Below are positions 1-10,062 of a stretch of 64,000 nucleotides of DNA, piece by piece; positions within the stretch are counted from its first letter, which is position 1; each line of letters begins with the position of its first letter. The DNA is from Phycisphaerae bacterium. GTDB lineage: Bacteria; Planctomycetota; Phycisphaerae; SM23-33. The stretch lies in assembly GCA_018335035.1 (NCBI GenBank), contig JAGXKT010000005.1, positions 62,001 through 126,000 of the forward strand, given 5' to 3'. The translations under genes were made by a program, and so were the position numbers. Under the pieces are notes generated by a model. That model saw only the letters and a program-made list of their open reading frames with translations, had not been told where the DNA came from and made no database searches.

Positions 1-147
1 GTCGACGTGGGCCTGGCACTGAAAGACGCGCCCGTTGTACACACGGATGCCCTCGAAGACGCCGTCGCCGTACAGCAGACCGTGATCCCAGACGCCGACC
101 CTGGCGTCGTCCGCATCGACAAGCTGACCGTTGAACCAGACTTTCAT
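1..147 (-). CDS. ilvE: Branched-chain amino acid aminotransferase, N-terminal part (runs off window start)
   Basis: Reverse translation MKVWFNGQLVDADDARVGVWDHGLLYGDGVFEGIRVYNGRVFQ matches the class IV aminotransferase N-terminus (DHGxxYGDGVFEGIR). Confidence 0.85.
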   Translation of the reverse strand, partial: MKVWFNGQLVDADDARVGVWDHGLLYGDGVFEGIRVYNGRVFQCQAHVD

Positions 148-175
148 GGGAGTCCTCGCCTCGCGTCGCGCCTCA

Positions 176-1039
176 TCATACGTCGGGCCGCCCGGTCGGA
201 CAACCGTCGGTGGGCCTCGCGAAGGCCGCGAAGGCGTCGGCATAGGCGCCCGGGGTGCCGGTGTCCAGCACGTCGCCCGCCACGCGGCACAGCAGCACCT
301 CGCCGCGGCCGCAGAGGCGCCGCTCAGCTTCGGTCAGCTCGATTTCGCCGTCGGCGCCCTCGGCGCTCAGGTCGCGCAGGGCGTCGAAGATCGCCGGCGT
401 GAAGGCGTAGATGCCCGCGTGGGCGAGGTAGCGGTCCGCCCCCAGCCCCGGCGTGACCAGCTCGCGCTGCGCCGTCGCGGCATCGGGCTTCTCGATCAGC
501 GCCGTGCAACGATAGACGCCGCCCGCGGCCGGGTCGCCCAGCGGCTCGCCGGCAGCGACGCCGCAGCGCTCCAGCGCCTCAGGGCCGATCACCTGCATGC
601 CGATCATCACGTCCGGCGCGTGGGCGTCCATCGCGGCGAGCACCTGAGCGGTGCAGCTCGATCGCCCGGCGGCGCGGCGGACGTGGTCGCCCAGCAGGAC
701 GCAGACGGGTTCGTCGCCGGCGAACTCGGCCGCCTCAAGCACGGCGTCGCCGAGTCCGCGAGGTTGCGACTGCTCGATGCAAACGATGTCGCGGGGCAGG
801 TCCGCGTCGCCGGCGGCGGCCTGGAGATACGCCTCCAGTGCGGCCCGCTGCCCCGGCGAGACGACCAGAGCCGCATGCGTGATGCCGCCGGCGGCCGCCT
901 CGGCGAGAATCCAATGAATGACCGCCCGCAGGCGTCCGTCCGCGTCCACCAGCGGCAGCAGCGCCTTAGGCGTCGCGGCGGACCACGGGCGAAGCCGCGT
1001 GGCGCGCCCGGCGATCGGGATGACGGCACGCGTGATCAC
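176..1039 (-). CDS. galU: UTP--glucose-1-phosphate uridylyltransferase-like nucleotidyltransferase
   Basis: AVIPIAGRATRLRPWSAATPKALLPLVD, a GalU/NTP-transferase N-terminal signature; GTG start. Confidence 0.75.
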   Translation of the reverse strand: MITRAVIPIAGRATRLRPWSAATPKALLPLVDADGRLRAVIHWILAEAAAGGITHAALVVSPGQRAALEAYLQAAAGDADLPRDIVCIEQSQPRGLGDAVLEAAEFAGDEPVCVLLGDHVRRAAGRSSCTAQVLAAMDAHAPDVMIGMQVIGPEALERCGVAAGEPLGDPAAGGVYRCTALIEKPDAATAQRELVTPGLGADRYLAHAGIYAFTPAIFDALRDLSAEGADGEIELTEAERRLCGRGEVLLCRVAGDVLDTGTPGAYADAFAAFARPTDGCPTGRPDV

Positions 1040-1047
1040 GCTGGACG

Positions 1048-1076
1048 TTGTACCCGCTGCCAGCGGCGCTTACAAT
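1048..1076 (+). promoter_or_regulatory. Sigma70-like promoter TTGTAC-17-TACAAT upstream of acylphosphatase
   Basis: -35 TTGTAC 1048-1053, 17 nt spacer, -10 TACAAT 1071-1076. Confidence 0.5.
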
Positions 1077-1094
1077 TCCCGGCAGAGGCGATTT

Positions 1095-1370
1095 ATGGCG
1101 CCCGAGCGGCGAGACATCTGGTTTTCGGGCACGGTCCAGGGCGTGGGGTTCCGCTATACGGCGTGTCGCGTGGCCGGTCGGCATGATGTGACCGGCTACG
1201 TTCGCAACCTGCCTGACGGACGCGTGGAATGCATCGTCGAAGGCGAACACGGCGAGATCGACGATTTCGTGACCGACCTGTCCGAGGCGATGCGAGGTTA
1301 CATCCGCGATCGCGACGAGCAGCACGGGACGGCCGAGGGGCAATTCAGCGGCTTCGGAGTCCGACGGTGA
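1095..1370 (+). CDS. Acylphosphatase
   Basis: DIWFSGTVQGVGFRYTACRVAGRHDVTGYVRNLPDGRVECIVEG; acylphosphatase VQGVGFR motif. Confidence 0.9.
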   Translation: MAPERRDIWFSGTVQGVGFRYTACRVAGRHDVTGYVRNLPDGRVECIVEGEHGEIDDFVTDLSEAMRGYIRDRDEQHGTAEGQFSGFGVRR

Positions 1371-2293
1371 GCGAACGCCATGAGACGGGCGCATCGCGGC
1401 ACACGAGCGAATCAGTGGTCGGTTGGCTCGGCGCGGTGGTCGACGGGGCGTTGACGGCGCTGAAGCTGACGGTCGGTGCCGCAGCCGGCAGCCATGCGCT
1501 GGTCGCCGACGGACTGCACAGCGCGTCGGACCTGGTCACGGACGCGGCCGTTCTGGCCGGGCTGCGCGTGTCGCGCCAGCCGGCCGACAGCGACCACCCC
1601 TACGGGCATCGTCGCATCAGCACGCTCGTGGGGCTTTTCATCGGCGTGGTGCTGTTCGCCGCCGGCGTGTGGATCGCCTACAACGCGTTGCTCGCCTTGC
1701 GCGCAGAGGAGGAGGGGGTCAGTAGCTCGCTGGCGTTTTACGTGGCGTTGGGGGCCGTGCCGATTAAGGAGGCGCTCTACCACATCACGCATCGGGTCGG
1801 GCGGTGCGCCGGCGACGTGTCGCTCCAGGCAAACGCCTGGCACCACCGCAGCGACGCATTGAGTTCGGCGGCGGCCGCGGCAGGACTGGCGGCGGTGACT
1901 TTCGGCGGGCCGGAATGGGCCTTCGTCGATGCGGTCACGGCGCTGGTGCTGGCGGCGTTTCTGCTTCTGGTGGCCGTGCGGCTGGTCCATCGTAGCGGCT
2001 CGGAGTTGGTCGACAGCGCCCCGGCTGAGGCGACGCGCCAGGCAATCGAAGAGGCCGTCGCCGCCACGCCGGGCGTTCGCAGCCATCACGCGTTTCGCGC
2101 GCGGCAGGTCGGCGGGAAGGTGGAGATGGACATTCACGTGCAGGTGGATCCGGACCTGACGGTCGGCGAAGGGCACGACATCGCCTCGGAGGTGCGTCGG
2201 CAGGTACGGAAGGCCGACGGCAGCGTCGCGGAGGTCATCGTCCACGTTGAGCCGGCAGAGCCGGACGGGGTGGGCGGCTCACGCCTCGGCTAA
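1367..2293 (+). CDS. Cation diffusion facilitator (CDF) family transporter
   Basis: ALVADGLHSASDLVTD, HPYGHRRIS, LQANAWHHRSDALSS motifs; GTG start overlaps the acylphosphatase stop. Confidence 0.9.
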   Translation: MSERHETGASRHTSESVVGWLGAVVDGALTALKLTVGAAAGSHALVADGLHSASDLVTDAAVLAGLRVSRQPADSDHPYGHRRISTLVGLFIGVVLFAAGVWIAYNALLALRAEEEGVSSSLAFYVALGAVPIKEALYHITHRVGRCAGDVSLQANAWHHRSDALSSAAAAAGLAAVTFGGPEWAFVDAVTALVLAAFLLLVAVRLVHRSGSELVDSAPAEATRQAIEEAVAATPGVRSHHAFRARQVGGKVEMDIHVQVDPDLTVGEGHDIASEVRRQVRKADGSVAEVIVHVEPAEPDGVGGSRLG

Positions 2294-3235
2294 GCCGGCA
2301 AGCTTCTTCTCGATGTGCCGCAGTTCGTGAAGCCGCTCGCTCATCCAGTAGCCAATCAGCGTCCCGCCGCCGCCGGCGGTCAGCCAGTCCACCGGCAGGA
2401 TGCAGGCGTAGTGCGGCAGCGACTTCCAGGCATCGACGCCGCCCGGCACGGCGACCATCGACAGCACGTAGAAGCCCAGCCCTGCCAGCAAGGGCAAACA
2501 GACGATTGCGGCGCTGCGTATCTCGGGGAGAAGTTGATGCGCCGCCATCGCGCCCAACAGGAACGCCGCCAGAAGGGCAAAGAGAATCTGCCCGCGCTCG
2601 GGCGAGCGAAGCAACAGCACCAGCAGCGCGACCGACACAACCAGACCGAGCCCCATCGCCGCCAGCGTCCGAGAGGCATCCGCCGGTCGCCACCGCCCGT
2701 CGCGCCACGGGGGCAGGAAGCCCAGAAGCGCCCGGATCGGCTGCTTCCCGTCCGCCGAGGCACCTGCGGCGAGCACGTCCTTGTGGAGCCACTGCGGGCG
2801 AACAGCGGCAATGCCGCGGCGGACGAGGTCGACAATGAGGGCCGCGACGAACAACAACGCCGCCAGCAGCGCCAATTCCGCGATGAGCCATCCGAAGACG
2901 TTCCGCAACGGGCCCGACCAGGCCCACAGCAGCCCGCGCATCTGTGGCGAACGCAACGAGACGCCGCCGACGCCGAGCACGGCCGCCATCAGCGCCCCCT
3001 CCGGGCGCGCGTGGACGGTCAGAACGGCGGCAACGGCCGCCAGAACCCATAACGCTCCCGCGAACATCGCGGCGCTGCCCGGGGCTCCCAGAACGAAGAA
3101 CACCACTGGGTCGCGCGGATCCGAAGGGCGCAGCACCGGCCACAGCGCAAAGTACACCAATACGACGCCGGCGACAGCCGCCAGTTGAACCTGTATCTTC
3201 TCCAGCAGGTGCAGGTGGCGATGGGTCAGTTTCAT
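2279..3235 (-). CDS. Multi-pass membrane protein of unknown function
   Basis: Long ORF with several hydrophobic segments; convergent with the CDF gene; start [15 protein letters not shown] assumed. Confidence 0.6.
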   Translation of the reverse strand: MKLTHRHLHLLEKIQVQLAAVAGVVLVYFALWPVLRPSDPRDPVVFFVLGAPGSAAMFAGALWVLAAVAAVLTVHARPEGALMAAVLGVGGVSLRSPQMRGLLWAWSGPLRNVFGWLIAELALLAALLFVAALIVDLVRRGIAAVRPQWLHKDVLAAGASADGKQPIRALLGFLPPWRDGRWRPADASRTLAAMGLGLVVSVALLVLLLRSPERGQILFALLAAFLLGAMAAHQLLPEIRSAAIVCLPLLAGLGFYVLSMVAVPGGVDAWKSLPHYACILPVDWLTAGGGGTLIGYWMSERLHELRHIEKKLAGLAEA

Positions 3236-3334
3236 CGTTCGGCTCGACAATCGGCGGACAGAATCGTTAGAATTCGCGCCACGGTCACACGACCGCGGCT
3301 CATCCTACAGAGCCGACGAGCGAAAGGCAAACGC

Positions 3335-4345
3335 ATGGAGCACGAGGTCGTTCAGAAGCTTACGGCCCGGGCCGCGCGGCTGGGCAACACGATCGTTCTA
3401 CCGGAGGCGCACGATCCGCGCGTGCTTCGTGCGGCCGGAGAGGTCGCCCGTCGCAACTACGCTCACGTGGTGCTTCTCGGCCGACCGGACACGATCCGCG
3501 TCGCGGCCGAGCGCACCGAGGCGGACATATCGCATGCCGAGATTGTCGACCCGGACACCGACGGGGCGCGCGACGAGTACGTCCGGACACTGCAAGCGCG
3601 TCGCCGGCACAAAAACATGACGCGTGACGACGCCGACGCGCTGCTGAGCCACCCCGTCTACTATGCCGGCATGATGGTCGGCGCCGGGCGGGTCGACGGC
3701 ATGGTGGCCGGGAGCATGTCGCCCACGGCCGACACGGTGCGCAGCGCGCTGTACGGGGTGGGCACGGCCGAGGGCATCCGAACCGTCAGCGCCTGCAGCG
3801 TCATGAACACTATCGTCCACAACAGCGGTGTCGACGGTTCATTCATCTTCGCCGATACCGGTGTCGTGCCCGACCCAACCGTCGATCAACTGGCGGACAT
3901 CGCCATCGCTGCGGCGGACTCCTGCCGCGTGCTGCTGGACGTCGAACCGCTCGTAGCGATGCTGAGCTTCTCCACGAAGGGCTCTTCAAAGAGCTCCGCC
4001 GCCGGGAAGGTCATCGCCGCGACCGAGGAGGTCCGCCGGCGAGGCGCGAACCTACTGGTGGACGGAGAGCTGCAACTTGACGCAGCCGTGGTCGCAGATG
4101 TCGCGCGCCGTAAGGCGCCGGACTCGCCCGTCGCCGGACGGGCCAACACGCTGGTGTTTCCGGACCTGGCCTGCGGGAACATCGGCTACAAGCTCATCGA
4201 ACGAATGGGCATGGCGACGGCGCTGGGCCCGCTGCTGATGGGATTGGCGCGACCGGTCAACGACCTGTCGCGCGGCTGCAGCGCGGAGGACATCGTTCTG
4301 ATCGCGGCAATTACCGCCGTCCAGGCCGGCGCCCTTACGCCGTGA
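3335..4345 (+). CDS. pta: Phosphate acetyltransferase
   Basis: [59 protein letters not shown] typical of phosphotransacetylase. Confidence 0.9.
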   Translation: MEHEVVQKLTARAARLGNTIVLPEAHDPRVLRAAGEVARRNYAHVVLLGRPDTIRVAAERTEADISHAEIVDPDTDGARDEYVRTLQARRRHKNMTRDDADALLSHPVYYAGMMVGAGRVDGMVAGSMSPTADTVRSALYGVGTAEGIRTVSACSVMNTIVHNSGVDGSFIFADTGVVPDPTVDQLADIAIAAADSCRVLLDVEPLVAMLSFSTKGSSKSSAAGKVIAATEEVRRRGANLLVDGELQLDAAVVADVARRKAPDSPVAGRANTLVFPDLACGNIGYKLIERMGMATALGPLLMGLARPVNDLSRGCSAEDIVLIAAITAVQAGALTP

Positions 4346-4688
4346 GCGCCGCGCCGGCGTCTTCGTACATCGGGAAGAGCTTGGTCAGACGCGTCGTCTC
4401 GAACAAGCGTCGGATGCTCGGTTGGGGCTTGAGCAGGCGAAGTTGCCCCTCGTGATGGCGTAGCTTGAGGTGTGCCTCGACCATGGCACCGAGTCCGGCC
4501 GAGGCGATGAAGTACATCTGCTCCAGGTCCAGCACGACGGGGTGGCATTGGGCGTCACACAAGTCACAGAGTTGCTTCCGGAGGCCCGCGGCTTCACCCA
4601 GGCCCACCGACCCGCGGACGTGTACGACTGCGGCCCGGCCGTGACGTTCGACCTCCAGCCCCAGCGATTCCTCATTGTCCGGTTTCAT
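4335..4688 (-). CDS. STAS-domain anti-sigma factor antagonist
   Basis: [27 protein letters not shown], SpoIIAA/RsbV-like core. Confidence 0.8.
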   Translation of the reverse strand: MKPDNEESLGLEVERHGRAAVVHVRGSVGLGEAAGLRKQLCDLCDAQCHPVVLDLEQMYFIASAGLGAMVEAHLKLRHHEGQLRLLKPQPSIRRLFETTRLTKLFPMYEDAGAALTA

Positions 4689-4698
4689 GGTCTGGCCC

Positions 4699-5160
4699 TC
4701 AGTCAGAGGCGTCCCGCGACCCGTGGCGGTCATTGACCTTGACCAAGCGAACCTGATTTCCCCCACCGAGAAACTGCACGTCGTCCATGTAGGCCCGCAT
4801 GAGCATGATGCCGCGCCCGCACGGCTTCTCAATGTTTTCGTCGGCGGTCGGATCAGGAATCCGCTTGGGATCGAATCCGCGGCCTTCGTCGATGACGGTG
4901 ACCTCAGTGCAGCGCTCGTCGACCTCGTAGCAGATGGTCACGCGCTTGTCGGGGTCCATGGCGTTTCCGTGCTTGATGGCATTATTGAGCGCTTCCTCGA
5001 CAGCAAGGCGAATCGCGAAAGAGGCCGACTCGCTGTACCCGTGCCGCGCCACCTCGTCGAGCAATGCCTGCTGCGCGCGGCGAAGATCCGTGAACTCGGA
5101 GCGTATCACCATCTTCTCTGCCAACGTAGCCCTCGTCGTGCCTGCGGGGGTCCCGCTCAC
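4699..5160 (-). CDS. Anti-sigma regulatory factor (RsbW/SpoIIAB-like HATPase)
   Basis: AVEEALNNAIKHGN ... DEGRGFDPKRIPDP ... GRGIMLMRAYMDDV: N and G boxes of HATPase_c_2. Confidence 0.9.
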   Translation of the reverse strand: MSGTPAGTTRATLAEKMVIRSEFTDLRRAQQALLDEVARHGYSESASFAIRLAVEEALNNAIKHGNAMDPDKRVTICYEVDERCTEVTVIDEGRGFDPKRIPDPTADENIEKPCGRGIMLMRAYMDDVQFLGGGNQVRLVKVNDRHGSRDASD

Positions 5161-5170
5161 CCGCGCCGCC

Positions 5171-5536
5171 CTAGGTCAGCGACTCCAGCGCCTCGGAGAC
5201 GGCATCATGGATTCGGAAAACATCGTTGAGCCGCGTGATGACGAACACCTCGTAGATTTCCGGCTGAATGCTCGCCAAGCGGAGGTCTCCGTCTTTCTCG
5301 CGTACGTGCTTGTGCAGCGTAATCAACATGCCCAAGGCGCTTGAGGACATGTGCGACACGCCGCTGAAATCCAGAACCATACGCGGCCGAGAGGCCTCAT
5401 TCACAAGGGCTTCGAGCTGTCGGCCGATTTCGGAAATGCTCATCTCGTCGAGGATCTTCTCGTCAACGAAACGCACAACACTGACGCCATCCTCGACAGA
5501 CACGCTCAATCGCGGTTCTTGTTGCTGCATCGTCAT
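5171..5536 (-). CDS. STAS-domain anti-sigma factor antagonist
   Basis: MVLDFSGVSHMSSSALGMLITLHK. Confidence 0.85.
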   Translation of the reverse strand: MTMQQQEPRLSVSVEDGVSVVRFVDEKILDEMSISEIGRQLEALVNEASRPRMVLDFSGVSHMSSSALGMLITLHKHVREKDGDLRLASIQPEIYEVFVITRLNDVFRIHDAVSEALESLT

Positions 5537-5617
5537 CCGTCTCCTTGACCGGCGCCGCGGATACTGTAGCTTGCATGGTACCGGTCGGCGCCACGCGAGG
5601 CAACGGCCATTGTTCCC

Positions 5618-6850
5618 CTAACCCGCCAGCAACAACAGCAGCACCAGGTTCAACAACACGCTCGCGCCCAACCCCACCCCCAGTGCCACCAGGATGCTGC
5701 GACCGGACTGGCCGGGCTTGGCGACGGCATCGGCCCCCTCGTCGGCGGCCTCGACGGCCAAACCGTTGAGCACTGCGCTGTCGATCCGCTTGCGCGCCTG
5801 CAGCGGCGGCTCGCCCGAGCGAATCGCCTCCAGATCCAACAGCAGATCGGCCGTCGAGCCATATCGTCTGCGCCGTTCCTTGGACATCATCACTTCCACC
5901 ACTTCGCCGACGCCGGCCGAGAGTTCCGGGCGTACGTGGTCCGGCGGCACCAACGGCTCGCGCAGGTGCTTGTGCATCACGGCCACCGGCGTCGACGCCT
6001 CGAACGGCACGCGCCCGGTCACCAGGTGGTAGAGCGTCGCGCCCAGCGAGTAGATATCGGCGCGGAAGTCGATGTCCACCTCGCCTCGCACCTGCTCCGG
6101 GCTTATGTAGTAAGGCGTACCGTATGCGCGTCCGGCTTCGGCCTCGGCGGCGCGGACGTCAGCGGCAGCCCGTGCCAGCCCCATGTCCGCCAGCTTCGCC
6201 ACGCCTTCGGACGTTATCATGATATTCTTGGGTTTGACGTCGCGGTGGATCAGGCCCTGGGAATGGGCATGGTCCAACGCACGAGCGATCTGAATGACGA
6301 TGTCGAGCGCCTCGGCCTCGGAGAACACCTTGCCGCCCGCCAGCTCGTCGTGGAGCGTGTGCCCCTCGACGTACTCCATGACGAAATAGTGGTAGCCGCC
6401 GGCCTCCCCGACGTCGATCGCCTGGACGATGTTGGCATGATTCAGTTTGGCCGCCGCCCTGCCCTCGCGGTTGAACCGCTCGACGTACTCGGGGTTCTCC
6501 GACATCTTGCGGGGCAGGACCTTGATCGCCACCTCGCGATCCAAGCTCAACTGCCGCGCCTTGAACACCGTCGCCATCGCCCCGGCGCCGATCTTCTCGA
6601 GGATCTGGTAGCCGGGGATCTGCTGCGACCGCGACGCTTTGATCGTCTCCTTGAGGCGTGAGATCTGCCGCGGAGTCACCGATCCCTGCGCGACCAGCAC
6701 ATCGGCCAGCGTCCGGTTCGAGGCGTCTTCGTCGCGGCAACGCTTGGAGGCCTCTTCGACTTCTTCATGCGTCGCCAAATTGCGCTCGACGACAAGATGT
6801 CCGAGTTCCGTATCGAGCGATTCCGCCGTCTTGGCATTCTGCCCGGTCAT
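5618..6850 (-). CDS. Hanks-type Ser/Thr protein kinase with C-terminal TM helix
   Basis: YQILEKIGAGAMATVFKARQ, EVAIKVL, HRDVKPKNIMIT, DMGLA, GTPYYISPEQ; hydrophobic C-terminus. Confidence 0.9.
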   Translation of the reverse strand: MTGQNAKTAESLDTELGHLVVERNLATHEEVEEASKRCRDEDASNRTLADVLVAQGSVTPRQISRLKETIKASRSQQIPGYQILEKIGAGAMATVFKARQLSLDREVAIKVLPRKMSENPEYVERFNREGRAAAKLNHANIVQAIDVGEAGGYHYFVMEYVEGHTLHDELAGGKVFSEAEALDIVIQIARALDHAHSQGLIHRDVKPKNIMITSEGVAKLADMGLARAAADVRAAEAEAGRAYGTPYYISPEQVRGEVDIDFRADIYSLGATLYHLVTGRVPFEASTPVAVMHKHLREPLVPPDHVRPELSAGVGEVVEVMMSKERRRRYGSTADLLLDLEAIRSGEPPLQARKRIDSAVLNGLAVEAADEGADAVAKPGQSGRSILVALGVGLGASVLLNLVLLLLLAG

Positions 6851-6994
6851 CGCTGCTCCCGGGGAAAGACCTGGCATGCACCAGGCCGAAAGTTGTCTCG
6901 CACTCGGTAGCGCCCGGAAACCATAGTCACGTGTCCGACCGGCGTCAAGCTCTACAAGGCCCGCCCAAGCGACAGGCCGGTCCTTATGTTCATT

Positions 6995-8041
6995 CTAGGA
7001 TTCGTCTTCTGCCCAAACCATCGCGCCTGCTGCTTCATCGACCGCGGCATACATCGCGCGTGGGGCAAGCGTCTGACCACCGCGGCCGCGATTCGCCATG
7101 AAGCGTCGCACCTCCCAGCAGAGGTGACACTTGCCGGCATATTGCGCGGCGGGACGAAACCCCGCCCGTCGCGCCTCGTCGACAAGCCCCACCGGTCCTT
7201 TCCGCACCAACGTGGCGACAATCGCCCGCCGTCCGTGATCCGCGTCCAGCCGCCGCCAGATCTCGCCCGGCGTCTGGGGGCCGACCCGTCCGACGACGAT
7301 GCCCGCGCACGTGCCCGGACTGATCCGCCCTGCCGGGTCCACGTGCACGTGCCGCCCTCGCAATAGCGGCTGCCGACAGTTTTCATCGGCCAGATCAAAT
7401 ACCGACTTTGCCAGAAGATGCCGTCCCAACATGCCGGCCGCACGTCCGGTGAGCCGGTCCCGCCGCCGCTGGGCATACTCGGCGAACAGGCGCCGGCGCC
7501 GCTCGAGCGAAAGGCCCGCCGTGTCGATCCCCTCAGCAAGCCAATCCCGCCAGCGGACCTGCACGCGACCGCTGCCGAGGACCTCCTCCGCGGCGCGGAC
7601 GAGGCGCCTGACGCGCACGATGGGAACGAACTGCTGATGGTAAGGATCAGCCGAAACGCTGAGCGTCTGCATGCCGGCGACATCCAGCGCCGCCAGCCGC
7701 CGACGGATGATCGCATCGTCATCGGCCCAGAAGGCGTTGGTCTCGACCTTCTCCAGCGGGCCGAGCCCCTCAGCGTGGGCGCGGCGTGCGATCGTGATCA
7801 GAAGGTCCCAGTTGCCGAACGGCTCGCCGCCGGTCAGGTGAACCCGGCATCCGTGGGGCGAGGCGTCCACCAGGCCGCGCCAGGCGCGCAGGGCCAGATC
7901 CGCGTCGATCCAGCCGCGGCGTTCGGGACCGCAGCACAGGTAGCACGACGCGCAGCGGGCACTGCACCAGTAGCTCAGCAGGATGCCCGCCCGCGACCAG
8001 TACTTCACCGGCATCGGTTCTGTGCGATGTCGCCGGGGCAT
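6995..8041 (-). CDS. Radical SAM protein
   Basis: SYWCSARCASCYLCCG (CxxxCxxC), HLTGGEPFGNWDLL; C-terminal Cys residues (CAGIV, CHLCW). Confidence 0.85.
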   Translation of the reverse strand: MPRRHRTEPMPVKYWSRAGILLSYWCSARCASCYLCCGPERRGWIDADLALRAWRGLVDASPHGCRVHLTGGEPFGNWDLLITIARRAHAEGLGPLEKVETNAFWADDDAIIRRRLAALDVAGMQTLSVSADPYHQQFVPIVRVRRLVRAAEEVLGSGRVQVRWRDWLAEGIDTAGLSLERRRRLFAEYAQRRRDRLTGRAAGMLGRHLLAKSVFDLADENCRQPLLRGRHVHVDPAGRISPGTCAGIVVGRVGPQTPGEIWRRLDADHGRRAIVATLVRKGPVGLVDEARRAGFRPAAQYAGKCHLCWEVRRFMANRGRGGQTLAPRAMYAAVDEAAGAMVWAEDES

Positions 8042-8057
8042 GACGGCATTGTACCGG

Positions 8058-8086
8058 TTGGCCGGCACGCGGCGCAATGCTACAAT
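8058..8086 (+). promoter_or_regulatory. Sigma70-like promoter TTGGCC-17-TACAAT
   Basis: -35 TTGGCC 8058-8063, 17 nt spacer, -10 TACAAT 8081-8086, upstream of the ATG at 8113. Confidence 0.45.
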
Positions 8087-8112
8087 GCCGAGCAGCGCCG
8101 CGGCGCGATGCG

Positions 8113-10059
8113 ATGGGCAAGTCCGAGCAGGGCAAACCGTTCTATCTGTTCGTTTACGGCACGCTGATGCGGCCGGAGGTGTTTCGCGCCGTGCTGGGGC
8201 GATGGCTGGTGCGTTACGCCCAGCAGGCCGACGGCCGCGAGACGTTTCACGCGCGGCCGGGCGTGCTCGACGGGTACAAGAAGGTCAGCCCGGACCGCAC
8301 CTACCAGTACGCCGTCGAAGATCCCCACGGGCGCATCCGCGGATACGTCGTCGGGCCGTTGCCATCTGAGCTGATGTCCGCTCTGCGAGAATACGAAGGC
8401 AAGAACTACTCCAAGCGGACGCTGAAGGTTCAAACGCAGGACGGGCCCGTGCGAGCCGTGGCGTTCGTCGCCAATCGCAAGCAACTCGAGCACGCCTTCG
8501 GGCACGCTTTCCGCGACCCGCTCAAACAGGAAATTCTCCTGGACGACAAGATCGAGCGGGCCCTGATCGAGACCGAGCGCGAGCACCTGCACACGACCGA
8601 GGCCCTCGCGCGCCGGGCGGTCGGCGAGCTGCACGGCCCGACCATTCGCGACCTCGTCCGGCGGCACTTCGAGGCCGGCGGCATCAGCGACTACGCCATC
8701 CGCCACGCCCTGAAGGACGCGCCGCTGCGCGACTTCGCACACTTGGTCGACGATCCGGAGGCGGCCGCCTTGGCGCCGAACTACCTGACGCTCGTGGTCC
8801 GCCAGGTGATCTTCAACCAAATCGAGGAGGCCATCCACCGCGACTTCCGCTACGAGTTGGACCGCATGGGCCCCAGCAGCCACTATTACGACCGTGCGAT
8901 CAGCTCGCTGGCGGCATTGCGGATTCTCAACGCCAACAACGCGCTGCTCGAATTGCTGATGGGCGACTGTCTGACGGAACTGGACTTCGCCGCGGACCAC
9001 CTGGTGGACTACGTCCGCTGGGCGATCGTTGCAGCCGATTCGCTCTACGAGCCGCATCAGGTCTCAAGCGAGCTGAATTTCATCCGAAGCCACATGGGAA
9101 CGGGTTACATCTCACTCGGGGCCGAGTTGGAGTTCTCGAACATCGGACACGACGTGATCCGCGACCCGTCCGGTCATGACCGTCGCGACAGCCGCTACGA
9201 CGGGTTTCTGTACTTCCGAGACTTCGCGCTGGACGCGTTGACCTGGAAGCTCGGCGGACACATCGACGACCACCACCGCAAGACGTCCGAGGGCCCGCGA
9301 CGGGGCTTTTTCGAAATCGCGCCGGGAAATCTCTCGCTCAAGGAGAATATCTCCAAGCCGTTGACCGACGACGCCTGGACGCTGAACCAGCTGATCCATG
9401 AGGGGCGGCAGTTCTACGCGGGCATCGCGCCGCACAGCGTGCATCTGTCGCTTCAGCTTCGCCGCCAGCACAAGCCCGACCGCAATCGTATCCTCCCAAT
9501 GGCGGTGATGAAGTGCCTGTTCGCCATCGGCGGCGATCCGCAACGTGACGATGACGGGTACGTTCGCATCCGCCGCCTGACGAGCGACGAGATTATCTCG
9601 CGCGACGGCGCACCGCGTATGCTGCTCAGCGAGATCTCCGTTCGCCACAGTCGCGGCGGCGCCGAGGATCATCCGAGCATCCGTACGCCCGATTCCGGCG
9701 GGCGTTACGTCCAGCAGTTCCGTTTTCTCCGCCTTTCGCCGACACTGAACTACGAGCCGATCATCCTGGCGCTCAAAGGCATTCAGGTCCGCCTGCGGCC
9801 GGGGACATTCCTGACCGGCTCCCAGGCCGAAACCAGCGATCGCCACCGCCGCGCCTTCGAGGCGCTGGTCGAATGGGGCCGACAGCCCACCGCCTTGAGC
9901 GAGAAGGACATGACGACCTTTCTCGACGCGGTCAGCGAGGGACTACATGCGGAAAAACGCGGAAAAGCCGCTCACAGCGGGGCCTATATCGCCTGGGCCG
10001 TCAGCCAGCTCCGCGCCATGTGCCGCCGCTTCAACGAGCAGGTCACGCATCGACCGTGA
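8113..10059 (+). CDS. Gamma-glutamylcyclotransferase (AIG2/GGCT) domain fused to a glutamine-synthetase-fold amidoligase-like domain
   Basis: N-terminus LFVYGTLMRPEVF...GYKKV...REYEGKNYSKRTLKV is GGCT-like. C-terminal two thirds carry LGAELEFSN, GFFEIAPGN and PHSVHLSLQ, resembling amidoligase E-x-E and HxH motifs. Confidence 0.65.
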   Translation: MGKSEQGKPFYLFVYGTLMRPEVFRAVLGRWLVRYAQQADGRETFHARPGVLDGYKKVSPDRTYQYAVEDPHGRIRGYVVGPLPSELMSALREYEGKNYSKRTLKVQTQDGPVRAVAFVANRKQLEHAFGHAFRDPLKQEILLDDKIERALIETEREHLHTTEALARRAVGELHGPTIRDLVRRHFEAGGISDYAIRHALKDAPLRDFAHLVDDPEAAALAPNYLTLVVRQVIFNQIEEAIHRDFRYELDRMGPSSHYYDRAISSLAALRILNANNALLELLMGDCLTELDFAADHLVDYVRWAIVAADSLYEPHQVSSELNFIRSHMGTGYISLGAELEFSNIGHDVIRDPSGHDRRDSRYDGFLYFRDFALDALTWKLGGHIDDHHRKTSEGPRRGFFEIAPGNLSLKENISKPLTDDAWTLNQLIHEGRQFYAGIAPHSVHLSLQLRRQHKPDRNRILPMAVMKCLFAIGGDPQRDDDGYVRIRRLTSDEIISRDGAPRMLLSEISVRHSRGGAEDHPSIRTPDSGGRYVQQFRFLRLSPTLNYEPIILALKGIQVRLRPGTFLTGSQAETSDRHRRAFEALVEWGRQPTALSEKDMTTFLDAVSEGLHAEKRGKAAHSGAYIAWAVSQLRAMCRRFNEQVTHRP

Positions 10060-10062
10060 GCG

